This document shows positions 55,664-64,000 of a stretch of DNA of 64,000 bases, one piece after another. The translations under genes and the position numbers were made by a program. This stretch comes from Chryseobacterium viscerum (GTDB lineage: Bacteria > Bacteroidota > Bacteroidia > Flavobacteriales > Weeksellaceae). Under the pieces are notes generated by a model. It had not been told where the DNA came from and searched no databases. It saw only the letters and a program-made list of their open reading frames with translations. The DNA lies in assembly GCF_002899945.2 (NCBI RefSeq), contig NZ_PPEG02000014.1, positions 1-64,000 of the forward strand, written 5' to 3'. Each line of letters begins with the position of its first letter. Positions within the stretch are counted from its first letter, which is position 1.

Positions 55664-57574
55664 TTACTGGTTTTCTGAAAGAGTCATGTCTTTTTCGGTC
55701 ACTACTTTTGCATTTTTATCATTTATATAAACAGGTATACCACCCACCCAGGTTTCCAATACCGGGATGTTTCGCATTTTCATATATTGTGAGGCCTGAG
55801 TCGTTAATGTAAGAGGATCCTGCTCCAATATGACGAAATCAGCAAAGTACCCTGTATTTAATGAACCTACCCATTTATCTGCATAACACTGCCATGCAGC
55901 ATCATAAGTAACAGCAATCAAAGCCTGTTCAGGGGTAATACATTCCGCGCTATTTAAGACTTCAATGCTTGTGGTCTTCCTTTCCATAATTCTGGTAATC
56001 GATTGTTCCATCATTCTCAAAGGTCCTAATGGGCTTACCTCATTATCACTATGAAGAGTAATTCTCATACCCGCAGCAAGGGTTGAACCGCAAAGGTCAA
56101 GCATTTGTGCCTTTTCACCGAATATTACTTTCTTAAAAGCATATCCCCAATACCCCACGTGCCCGATAAGGAAACTCGGTGAAACTCCCATTTGCAGCAT
56201 ATTAGTAATTTGATCCGCTGTCAGAAGCGAGCAATGTTCTATACGGTTACGAAGCTCAGCACCTCTGTATTGAGCGAGAGCACGCTGATAAGCATTAATC
56301 GCAAATGTTACGGCCTGATCGCCATTGGCATGCACCATCAGCGGCCAGCCTTTTACTGCTACAACAGTATTGATGAGGGTATTATAACTTGGCGGAATCG
56401 TATGGGCAGGAATACCTGCCTGTGGAAAATTGAATACCCCTGTATTATCAGCAGGATCACACAAGTATGGAGAACTCTGATACCCGGTAAGCCCTTGATT
56501 GGAACCATCCGAAACCACTTTTATGTGTCCACAATATACAGGTTTGTAATGATCCGGTTCTTTATAAGGATCCAGCTTATCAACATCTTCCTGGCTTGAA
56601 CAAAGATATGCCCCACCTGTCCTCACCAATTCAGGGTGAGTCTCAAAATATTTGGTTAAAAGTATTTCTGAACCTTTATTCAGTCCGGCATCATACATAA
56701 AAGTAACTCCTCTGGAATTTGCTGTTTTAAAAAGATCAGTCAGATAACTGTTAATCTGTATGCTCATCACAATGATCTGCAGCTTTACGACCTTCAATGC
56801 AGGTGTCATTTGTAAACCTTCCTGCAACTGGCCTTTGGTCTCACTAATATATCTTTCAACAGTTTTATAATTGTCCTGTATCTCAGTGCTGTGATCAAAA
56901 ACATGCTTCAATGCCTTAGTGTTCAGATAAAGCGTATGCATGGAAGCACTTAGCAGCATCATAGGTGTATCAGCATTAATACCATCAAGTACTGTATTAT
57001 TAATTGTTATTAACTCTTTTTTACCATTTATTTCTTCAAAAGGCATTAATGACGGATCTAATCCTCTTCCTAAAATGACATATCCGGGAATTTTAGGAAT
57101 ATTCTTGTTGATGATTAATCCAACAGAAGTCAAATCGTATATAGGACGTAAATTCTGTTCCTCAAAAGGGCTCAAATCCAGCCAGCCATGCATCATTGCT
57201 GTAGGAACCATATGAACATGGGGCTCAATAAGACCAGGCAGTAAAGTTTGGGTTCCCGTGAGTTCTTTTTTATGAAAACCTGGATGATTTTTAACCATGT
57301 ATTCTTCTACCTCTTTTTTCTCACCGGTTATAACGACTTTTCCATCAGCCAACCCAATAGCTTCCACATTAGCTGTTGATCCGCCGATCATAGGCCGGAT
57401 GGTTCCTCCACTGATCATCAGAGTTTGTGGTTTTTCGTGGGTAGCCTTTCCGGAACCGGGATTTATTTTCGTGAGATTTTCTGCACTGAAAAGTTCTTCT
57501 TTAAAAATTTTCAAAATAGGATTGTCACAAGAGCAATGGGTGCAGCCATGCGTGTGCGTGTGTTGTTTTTCCAT
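55664..57574 (-). CDS. Amidohydrolase (YtcJ-type) with His/Cys-rich N-terminus
   Basis: 636 residues. The amidohydrolase metal motif is GLIEPHVHM (His119, His121). Later metal-ligand regions are visible in KVVSDGSNQG, MVHANGDQAV, RIEHCSLL and LHSDNEVSPLGP. The start TLMISGGTIRPM and the end GYFADFVILEQDP are family-typical. It hydrolyses a C-N bond in an unknown amide, probably in the cytoplasm since no signal peptide is seen. The first 17 residues (MEKQHTHTHGCTHCSCD) are unusually rich in His and Cys and may bind a metal. The gene stands alone with its own terminator. Confidence 0.87.
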   Translation of the reverse strand: MEKQHTHTHGCTHCSCDNPILKIFKEELFSAENLTKINPGSGKATHEKPQTLMISGGTIRPMIGGSTANVEAIGLADGKVVITGEKKEVEEYMVKNHPGFHKKELTGTQTLLPGLIEPHVHMVPTAMMHGWLDLSPFEEQNLRPIYDLTSVGLIINKNIPKIPGYVILGRGLDPSLMPFEEINGKKELITINNTVLDGINADTPMMLLSASMHTLYLNTKALKHVFDHSTEIQDNYKTVERYISETKGQLQEGLQMTPALKVVKLQIIVMSIQINSYLTDLFKTANSRGVTFMYDAGLNKGSEILLTKYFETHPELVRTGGAYLCSSQEDVDKLDPYKEPDHYKPVYCGHIKVVSDGSNQGLTGYQSSPYLCDPADNTGVFNFPQAGIPAHTIPPSYNTLINTVVAVKGWPLMVHANGDQAVTFAINAYQRALAQYRGAELRNRIEHCSLLTADQITNMLQMGVSPSFLIGHVGYWGYAFKKVIFGEKAQMLDLCGSTLAAGMRITLHSDNEVSPLGPLRMMEQSITRIMERKTTSIEVLNSAECITPEQALIAVTYDAAWQCYADKWVGSLNTGYFADFVILEQDPLTLTTQASQYMKMRNIPVLETWVGGIPVYINDKNAKVVTEKDMTLSENQ

Positions 57575-58060
57575 AAGAATGATTTGGTTTGATTGTATGT
57601 TTAAGTTGAGTTCTGTCGGTATATATTTTTAATGACACAGTATCTTATACCCATAGCAAGACCAGCTTACCAATGAGCAAGTCAATTGTATTATTAAAAA
57701 TAAAATAGATTATTTATAAGGCATTTTACCTAAGTAAACATTTATGCATGAATAATTTTCATTTATTTACATGTATTAGTTTTTTTATAAAAATAATAAA
57801 AATATTCTTTCAACAAAGTTTTTATCACACAATGTTGATTATTTTTTTCTATCTAAAATTTTAATTTACAGCACACTTCTATTTAATTCACGAATTCAAT
57901 TTGTACGCTCTCAATATCCTATCTGGTATTGCAGCTTAGAATTTCCACCCGAAAGACATCATCAATCTTATTTTTTTCTCTGAAATAAGAAGTTAAATAT
58001 CAATCTCCGAAGTCTTTAAATGACTACATTAGCAGTGAATTAAAATGCGCTGAGATTTCT
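57575..58060. other. Divergent intergenic region
   Basis: About 485 bp, very AT-rich, between the divergent amidohydrolase and TonB-plug-like genes. It should hold promoters for both, but I could not pick out a convincing TAnnTTTG box. No repeats or genes seen. Confidence 0.5.
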
Positions 58061-60460
58061 ATGAAAAATATATTCTGTGTATTGCTTCTTTCAATGGTAC
58101 AGCCTGTACTGGCACAAACTAAGCTAGAAAAAGCAATTACAAGTCTTGAGAATAATTACGAACAGGAAAAAGTATACTTGCTTACTGACAAATCACAATA
58201 TGCAGCGGGTGACCAGATCTGGTTCAAAAGTTTTGTATTTGATGGTTACAATCGTTCCACATTGTCTACTACTCTATTTGTTGAATTGTACGATGCTGAT
58301 AAAAAATTAATAGACTGGAAAACTGTACGTTTAACCAATGGTGAAGGCAGCGGAGATTTTAAACTGAAAGAAGACCTTCCCGAGCAGGTTTATTTTGTAA
58401 GAGCTTATACTCTTTACATGACCAATTTCAATGAAGATTTTCAGATTGTTAAAACAATTCCGATTTACAACCCCAACTCAAGCGAAACATTAGAGGTTTC
58501 TAAAAATGCTGACTGGTCTGCCAAAGCTTTTGCCGAAGGTGGAACTTTCATCAATGGGATGCCTACGAAATTTGCCGTAAGGTTATCAAGCGATTCTTCA
58601 CTGCCAGAAAGCTGGACCGGAAAAATAGTCGACTCACAAAATCCAAATGTATCTATTACTTCGTTTACGTCATTTGATAAAAATGTGGCCTCTTTTAAAA
58701 TAACGCCAGCTTCAGGAAAAAAATACCAAGCTATTATTCAGGATAATACTGGAAAAAAGCAAACGATCGATTTACCGGAAGTAGCAGACAGCGGTCTTAG
58801 TTTAGAAGTCAACAGCTCTAAGGAAGGGATTAAATACAGCTTAAAAGGAGTTAATCTAAAACAACAACTCCAAAATTATAAAATTGTAGGAACCATCAAC
58901 AACCATCTGGCTTATAAAGCCAATATCAATCAGTTGACCAATGAAGTATCAAGTCTTATTCCTACAAAAATCAGCAATGGGAACAATGGCATTTTGCAGC
59001 TAGCCATTTTTGATGAACAGGACAATCTGGTTGCTACAAGACTCTGCTTTATAAGACCCAACAATTTAAAGATTGAGAAAGCCCAAATTGTCGCTCAGAG
59101 TTTAAAACAGACTCCCAGGTCTTTCAATAGTATCGATCTTTCCCCGGAGACCTATTTTAAAAACTATACCGTTTTGGTAAGTGAGGATGACGGAAGCGGT
59201 AATTCAGAAGAAGAAAATTTACTTAGTGGTCTGTGGCTGACAGGAGATTTTACGAGCAAAATAAATGCACCGGCACAATATTTCTCTAAAAATGCCAACA
59301 GTGAAGCTTTGGATGCACTGCTTATTTCTGAAAAATGGAAAAGATTTGACTGGAATTCCGTACTAAGCGGATCTGTTCCCAGCATCAAAAACAATTCTCC
59401 AAAATTTCTTTCTTACAAAGTACAGCCTATTAAAAACAATGCGATACTGAGAGATACCAACGTAACTTTAGCATTAAAGTTAGGCGAGAACCCACCTAAT
59501 TTCAACCTGTTTAAAACAGATCAAAATGGATATGTTTATTTAGAAAGTGTTGATTTTGATGAACCCTTAGCTGTTTCATTATTTGTAAATCCTGAAAATG
59601 GTAAAGAATCAAGTACTGATGATTTATATGTTACGGTTGAACCCATGGTTAAGCCAACACAATTTAAAGGCAATTTTCCTAATACAAAATACAGACTGGT
59701 GAAAGCCACTGCAAACAGGAAACTTCCACCCGCTATTTCCAGAGCCATCAACACTCAGAAAAATAACAAAAAAAATGAAAATGGTGAGGTACAGATTGAA
59801 GAAGTAAAATTAGCCGGAAAAAAACAAGATCCCAAAGAAGAGCTCAACAAGCAACTGTCTACCGGAATGTTTAATTCTATCAATTCTACTATATTTGACT
59901 TCGTCAATGAAGACCAGCGCGCCGCAGGATCAATCAATATATTAGATTGGCTGCAAGGGAGAGCTGCCGGCTTAACGTTTCAAAGAAATAGCTCAGGGGT
60001 AAACGTACCCTACATCCGTAACCAGCCCGCTAAGCTCTATTTAGATGAAGTGCTTACTGATCCTACGATGATTTCAAACCTTCCTGTAAGCAATATTGCG
60101 ATGGTGAAAATTATCAAAGGAGCAGGATTAATAGGTGATGCAGTAGCAGTCTATACGATGAGGGGGAATATGAAATCTAAAAGCACTGGAAATGACACGA
60201 AAAAAAATAATGCATCAATAGTAAAGGGATATGATAGACCATCAGAATTTCCTATTGAAATGTTAGATGATGATTCTCCAACGAAAATAGAAACTGACAC
60301 CCGTGAAACCCTTTACTGGAATCCTAATTTATTTGATAGTGATTATGTTCCGCCAAGAATTAAATTCTTTAATAACGACACTGCAAAACAATTTAAAGTT
60401 TTGATTATAAGCTTTGATGAAGATGACAATCTTCTTTATGATCAACAGATTTTAAAATAG
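58061..60460 (+). CDS. MG2-like / TonB-plug-like exported protein
   Basis: 799 residues. The signal peptide ends VLAQ near residue 19. Residues about 35-135 resemble the MG2 domain of macroglobulin-type proteins (YLLTDKSQYAAGDQIWFKSF, then VELYDADKKLI and YFVRAYTLYMTNF). Residues about 625-705 resemble the plug of TonB-dependent receptors (ILDWLQGRAAGLTFQ, then LYLDEVLTDPTMI and VSNIAMVKIIKGAG), but there is no barrel. This combination is frequent in Bacteroidetes, and the function is not established. It is probably periplasmic or attached to the outer membrane. Confidence 0.78.
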   Translation: MKNIFCVLLLSMVQPVLAQTKLEKAITSLENNYEQEKVYLLTDKSQYAAGDQIWFKSFVFDGYNRSTLSTTLFVELYDADKKLIDWKTVRLTNGEGSGDFKLKEDLPEQVYFVRAYTLYMTNFNEDFQIVKTIPIYNPNSSETLEVSKNADWSAKAFAEGGTFINGMPTKFAVRLSSDSSLPESWTGKIVDSQNPNVSITSFTSFDKNVASFKITPASGKKYQAIIQDNTGKKQTIDLPEVADSGLSLEVNSSKEGIKYSLKGVNLKQQLQNYKIVGTINNHLAYKANINQLTNEVSSLIPTKISNGNNGILQLAIFDEQDNLVATRLCFIRPNNLKIEKAQIVAQSLKQTPRSFNSIDLSPETYFKNYTVLVSEDDGSGNSEEENLLSGLWLTGDFTSKINAPAQYFSKNANSEALDALLISEKWKRFDWNSVLSGSVPSIKNNSPKFLSYKVQPIKNNAILRDTNVTLALKLGENPPNFNLFKTDQNGYVYLESVDFDEPLAVSLFVNPENGKESSTDDLYVTVEPMVKPTQFKGNFPNTKYRLVKATANRKLPPAISRAINTQKNNKKNENGEVQIEEVKLAGKKQDPKEELNKQLSTGMFNSINSTIFDFVNEDQRAAGSINILDWLQGRAAGLTFQRNSSGVNVPYIRNQPAKLYLDEVLTDPTMISNLPVSNIAMVKIIKGAGLIGDAVAVYTMRGNMKSKSTGNDTKKNNASIVKGYDRPSEFPIEMLDDDSPTKIETDTRETLYWNPNLFDSDYVPPRIKFFNNDTAKQFKVLIISFDEDDNLLYDQQILK

Positions 60461-60536
60461 GACTAAAAGGATCTTCAAGCTTTTAATATTAAAAAAAAAA
60501 AAACAATTTATCTGATTCAAAATAAAAACGATCGCC

Positions 60537-61268
60537 ATGGATAATCCAATTGACCTTTACGATAATTTCTTTTTTTCAAAAGAATTCGAATGTGCAATTT
60601 TTCAATTGAAAAAAGGAGAAGTATTCCATGCAAAGAAAGATTCTATTAAAGAACTTGATATTACGAAAATTATTGATTCAAAAAATAATCAAGTGCGCTA
60701 TTTTAAATGTGTAGAGGGCAAAAAAAAGTGGGGAGTTATTCATATTTCTGGACAAGAAATCATACCTCCTATTTACGATTATATCTCTCCTTTAATTGAT
60801 GATAAATTTTACAAAATTTTCAATGGTGATTATTCATGGGAGTTTGATGATTACTCATCTCAATATTTTATAGAACATATAGATACACATTCCTGGAATG
60901 GAGACCATTATATGGGCAAATTATCAACTGGACAATGGGGGCTGGCTGAGACTAGTGGTACAGGTTATACAGTTCTTATTGCACCTGAATTTCAATGGCT
61001 AATATTAATTGACAAAAAAATCGTTTGTTGTAATGTTGGAGGAAGTCTCATAAAATGGTATGATGGAGATGATAAAGAAGAATATCTTCAAACCCTTGGT
61101 GGACAATGGAAAGTTATTGAAGCATCAAAATGGGACCGTAGAATAGAAACTGAACTTGGTGAATTTAGTGAAGTATTAGAAAAATTCAAATTAGAATATT
61201 CGAAACAGTTTGTCGAAGAATATAAATATACTTATCAGTTTATCTTTGATCCACAAAAAATCTTTTAA
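60537..61268 (+). CDS. WG-repeat-containing protein
   Basis: 243 residues, no signal peptide. WG-repeat lines are visible: KKKWGVIHISGQEIIPPIYDY near 61-81 and GQWGLAETSGTGYTVLIAPEF near 131-151; a third, poorer one is near GGQWKVIEA. WG repeats are short beta-rich units of unknown partner, often seen in bacterial proteins of polymorphic-toxin or secretion neighbourhoods. It lies before the VgrG gene, so an immunity or accessory role is possible, by position only. Confidence 0.6.
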   Translation: MDNPIDLYDNFFFSKEFECAIFQLKKGEVFHAKKDSIKELDITKIIDSKNNQVRYFKCVEGKKKWGVIHISGQEIIPPIYDYISPLIDDKFYKIFNGDYSWEFDDYSSQYFIEHIDTHSWNGDHYMGKLSTGQWGLAETSGTGYTVLIAPEFQWLILIDKKIVCCNVGGSLIKWYDGDDKEEYLQTLGGQWKVIEASKWDRRIETELGEFSEVLEKFKLEYSKQFVEEYKYTYQFIFDPQKIF

Positions 61269-61462
61269 TCAGCTATTATCTCCCATTCCTCAAGAATTTT
61301 TTTCGTATGATTTTTGGGACTATAAATCAAAAATTTAAAAACAACAATATAATCTAGCACTCCTTTTTCATCCATATAATCTATTGCACCACTGTATCTA
61401 TAATCTTCACACAGAAAATTAGACCTGTTTCTAATGTATTTTGAGGTTGAACCTATCAGCAA
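61265..61462 (-). CDS. Possible small protein or gene remnant
   Basis: 65 codons read from a TTG at 61462; no ATG is available near the start. The peptide (CEDYRYSGAIDYMDEKGVLDYI, ending KILEEWEIIAD) has ordinary composition and resembles the end of a longer protein. It overlaps the WG-repeat gene end by 4 bp on the opposite strand. It could be a decayed gene or chance. Confidence 0.25.
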   Translation of the reverse strand: MLIGSTSKYIRNRSNFLCEDYRYSGAIDYMDEKGVLDYIVVFKFLIYSPKNHTKKILEEWEIIAD

Positions 61463-61737
61463 AATTTTAAGATTTTAAAGTAATATTTTAGCAATCAAAA
61501 ACATAGCTACTGAATCCCAGCCGACATATCCGGAACTTCAAATGATGAGTCAATATCTCCTGCCCCCGAGTTTAAAGATTTTATTTCAATTCAGCCATAA
61601 AAACAACATTTGTCCACCTAAAAATTCCCCAATTTCCAGGACTTTCTTTATATCATCAATCTAAAGCTATTTTGAGCAAGGTTTTTAGTCAATCGTAGTT
61701 TTACTACAATTTTTCAGATTTAATATAATATTACAAT

Positions 61738-61764
61738 TTGTAATCTATTTTTTATCTAAATTCG
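61738..61764 (+). promoter_or_regulatory. Possible promoter of vgrG
   Basis: TTG at 61738-61740, 16 bases, then TAAATTCG at 61757-61764, one base off TAnnTTTG. The ATG of the VgrG gene is 35 bp downstream. Confidence 0.35.
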
Positions 61765-61798
61765 GTGACATAATACCAAAAAAAACGCATAAAATATT

Positions 61799-63682
61799 AT
61801 GAAAAACGCCTCAAATTCTGAGAAAGTTTCAGATAACCACATTTCGGGGATCAACCGGGTGGTAAAACTGGAAATTGTGGTTGAGGGCAAAGCTGTCAAT
61901 CACTTTAAGCACTTTCGTTTGCAACAGAGTGCAAGAAAGCACCATGATTTTGAACTGGTATTGGCTCATGACTCTTTAGGTGAGGTACAAAACCACAACC
62001 TTGAGCAGGCCCAAAAGTTTTTAGGAAAAAGAATCACCGTTATTTTTAGATATAAAGATGCTGAAAGTGAAAGCCCCGAGAGAACATTTGTGGGCCTCAT
62101 TACTCAGGTAGCCTTCAGCCAGGAAAAAATGAGCTTGGGAAATATTATTTTAAAAGGGAAAAGCCCTACTATTCTGATGGATGCTGCTCCCCATACCCAA
62201 AGTTTTGGAGGAAGCCAAACGGTGAATACCAATATTATTGCCACCCGGATCATCAAGGAGACCTTAGGGACCAACAAATTTGATTTCAGAGTAGACACTC
62301 AAAACAAAAGCTATATCAGTTATAGTTCACAATACAACGAAACCCATTACAATTACCTAACAAGAATTGCAGAAGCCTATGGAGAGCAGTTTTATTATGA
62401 CGGCGAAATCCTTCATTTCGGAAAACTTCCTTCTTCTGAAAAGCCAATTCAATTGGTATATGGAAGCAATGTAACTGATGTGATTGTTGAACTAAAAGCG
62501 GTTCACACCAAGCCGGAATACTTTGGCTACAACAGCAGCAACCATACTAAAATGGTGGGTGCTGATGATCGCATACAACATTTAGGAGAATTATCTTCTA
62601 AAGCCTATGAACTGAATGACACCATTTTTACCACAAGGTCATTGACTCCCACTCCCGTCAATGCCAATATGTTCCTGGATGTGGATGATTCCCAGAAGAG
62701 TGCAAGAGGAAGTAAAGCCGTAGAGGTTTTTACCGTTACAGGACAAACAACTGTTCCGTTTCTATATATTGGCTGCGTTGCAGATTTAGCCATGAGAAAG
62801 ACGGATACTAATGAAACCTCCCATTTTACAACACTTATGATTACAGAGGTAACTCATGAAGTGAATGCAAGAGGATATTATACAGGAAGCTTTGAAGCGA
62901 TTGCTGAAGGCACCGGTTTTATGCCCAAGCCTGATTTTGAAATGCCTAAAGCTGAACCGCAGGTGGCCACTGTGATTTCCAATGTAGATCCATTGAATCA
63001 GGGCAGAATACAAGTTCGGTTTGACTGGCAGTTAAATGATACCACCCACTTCATCAGAATGATGAGCCCCGATGCAGGAGGAACAGATGCGATCACCCAA
63101 AACAGAGGTTTTGTAGCAGTTCCGGAGATCGGCGATCAGGTCATGGTAGGATTTGAATACCATAACCCCGATTTTCCATTTGCCATGGGGGGAATGTTTC
63201 ATGGGCAGGTAGGTCTGGGCGGAGGCGTTGACAATCATCTTAAATCTATACAGACAAGAAGCGGCATTAAGGTTTTAATGAATGATGCAGACAAAAGTGT
63301 AACCATTAAAGATCCAAGCGGAAATACTTATTTTATGGATGGCCAGGGAAACATTAATGTTACGGCACCGAAGAATATGACTTTTACAGCAGGCGAAGAT
63401 ATGCACATCTCTGTGGGCAGGAATATGACCACTAAGATTGGGCAGGACAGCACCCTCAATATTGGAAACGACCATACCGAATCTATTACAAAGAGATACA
63501 CCCAAACCTCCGAAAATAAAAGTGTTACCGTTAAGAAAGATCAAACAGAAAGCACAGGTAATACATTTAAAAGTATTTCCGGAGAAGCCGATATACAGAC
63601 CTCTAAAGGTGATTTAAAACTGAGAGGAACATCATTGGCCGTATTCCAGGGAGGAAAAGACGTTAAAGTAAGTAAAGGCTAA
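61799..63682 (+). CDS. vgrG: Type VI secretion spike protein VgrG (TssI), Bacteroidetes type
   Basis: 627 residues. Residues about 15-380 form the gp27-like part (HDFELVLAHDSLG, FVGLITQVAF, ETHYNYLTRIAEAYGEQFYYDG). Residues 385-465 are the OB-fold (VATVISNVDPLNQGRIQVRFDW, then AVPEIGDQVMVGFEY). The C-terminal part is the gp5-like beta-helix needle with repeated short strands (MHISVGRNMTTKIG, STLNIGNDHTESI). It tips the contractile needle and carries effectors or PAAR-like proteins. The next gene, DUF4280, fits as the PAAR-like cap. No other tss genes are in the window, so this is an orphan spike module or the edge of a type VI (subtype iii) locus. Confidence 0.93.
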   Translation: MKNASNSEKVSDNHISGINRVVKLEIVVEGKAVNHFKHFRLQQSARKHHDFELVLAHDSLGEVQNHNLEQAQKFLGKRITVIFRYKDAESESPERTFVGLITQVAFSQEKMSLGNIILKGKSPTILMDAAPHTQSFGGSQTVNTNIIATRIIKETLGTNKFDFRVDTQNKSYISYSSQYNETHYNYLTRIAEAYGEQFYYDGEILHFGKLPSSEKPIQLVYGSNVTDVIVELKAVHTKPEYFGYNSSNHTKMVGADDRIQHLGELSSKAYELNDTIFTTRSLTPTPVNANMFLDVDDSQKSARGSKAVEVFTVTGQTTVPFLYIGCVADLAMRKTDTNETSHFTTLMITEVTHEVNARGYYTGSFEAIAEGTGFMPKPDFEMPKAEPQVATVISNVDPLNQGRIQVRFDWQLNDTTHFIRMMSPDAGGTDAITQNRGFVAVPEIGDQVMVGFEYHNPDFPFAMGGMFHGQVGLGGGVDNHLKSIQTRSGIKVLMNDADKSVTIKDPSGNTYFMDGQGNINVTAPKNMTFTAGEDMHISVGRNMTTKIGQDSTLNIGNDHTESITKRYTQTSENKSVTVKKDQTESTGNTFKSISGEADIQTSKGDLKLRGTSLAVFQGGKDVKVSKG

Positions 63683-63773
63683 ATCTATTTCGGGTGATGA
63701 AAATACATTTTCATTGCTGCCTGCAAATATGATTTCCGCCTTGACAATTGAATCCAATCTAAAATAGCAGCCC

Positions 63774-64000
63774 ATGGAAGATCAGAATACTTCAGCGCAT
63801 GATCAGAAACTTTCTGAAAAAAGAGCCGAAAAACAAAAAAAATCCACCGAAGATTCTCCTTCAGAAAAAAGAGAAATGGTCATACATGGAGCCACGTTGA
63901 AGTGTCCCTATGCCCAGGCGCCCGGAGAACTGAAAGTGACCTCAAATGAAATAAACCTTCAGGATAAGATATTTGCCACAAAGGGGGATGGAAACAATAT
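63774..64000 (+). CDS. DUF4280 (PAAR-like) protein, N-terminal part (runs off the right edge)
   Basis: 75 codons from ATG 63774 are in the window. After a charged leader of about 33 residues (EKRAEKQKKSTED) comes the DUF4280 start: MVIHGATLKCPYAQAPGELK, then VTSNEINLQDKIFATKGDG. DUF4280 proteins are PAAR-like tips that bind VgrG and often carry toxin domains at the C-terminus; what this one carries lies beyond the edge. It starts 91 bp after vgrG on the same strand. Confidence 0.85.
   Translation, partial: MEDQNTSAHDQKLSEKRAEKQKKSTEDSPSEKREMVIHGATLKCPYAQAPGELKVTSNEINLQDKIFATKGDGNN

Overview
The window looks like a chromosome segment of a flavobacterium, most likely Chryseobacterium or a close relative. 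The evidence is AT-rich DNA with very AT-rich gaps, TAnnTTTG-type promoter boxes, seven-helix membrane AraC regulators, a TPR/LuxR-like sensor, giant secreted repeat proteins, DUF2911, and a Bacteroidetes-type VgrG next to a DUF4280 PAAR-like protein. No rRNA, tRNA or CRISPR array was found.

Region 1 (1-15.8 kb). A truncated IS3 transposase at the left edge is followed by a seven-gene, same-strand operon (261-15483) with gaps of 5-25 bp, closed by a strong hairpin terminator. It encodes a caspase-like protease fused to an alpha/beta hydrolase, a caspase fused to a subtilisin-type protease (its frame is broken near the end by an amber codon), a third caspase, a MoxR AAA+ ATPase, a VWA-like protein, a protein with a degenerate caspase domain and a CHAT-like domain, and a protein with a second degenerate caspase domain and two tandem pYEATS-like domains. 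I read this as a MoxR-VWA conflict (anti-invader or programmed-death) system with three protease or lipase effectors held by two pseudo-protease partners. It is the most interesting content of the window.

Region 2 (16-25 kb). An AraC regulator and a penicillin-binding-type serine hydrolase form a pair. They converge on a four-gene operon: a large LmbE/PIG-L deacetylase, a 34-residue membrane peptide overlapping both neighbours, a sodium:solute symporter and a DUF2911 protein. A ceramidase-like (CREST) membrane hydrolase follows. About 1.3 kb of intergenic DNA then holds a broken direct duplication and hairpin repeats.

Region 3 (26-42 kb). This is a surface-protein and glycosyltransferase region: a secreted protein with a clear promoter, a GT2 glycosyltransferase with three small upstream genes (two with C-terminal helix-turn-helix), a 2569-residue secreted protein with five copies of a module of about 440 residues plus two PA14-like domains, its secreted partner, a frameshifted remnant, a TPR/LuxR-like regulator and a GT14-like glycosyltransferase.

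Region 4 (42-50 kb). A very AT-rich KAP-type P-loop NTPase gene sits between direct repeats. It is followed by a second AraC/serine-hydrolase pair paralogous in layout to the first, a third AraC regulator and an outer-membrane barrel gene with a 12-bp inverted repeat in front.

Region 5 (50-64 kb). Three adjoining genes resemble phage tail-fibre or baseplate components, including a pyocin-knob domain, with no other phage genes near. After 113-114 bp tandem repeats come an amidohydrolase, a TonB-plug-like protein with an MG2-like N-terminus, a WG-repeat protein, VgrG and the start of a DUF4280 PAAR-like gene, that is, part of a type VI (subtype iii) secretion module.
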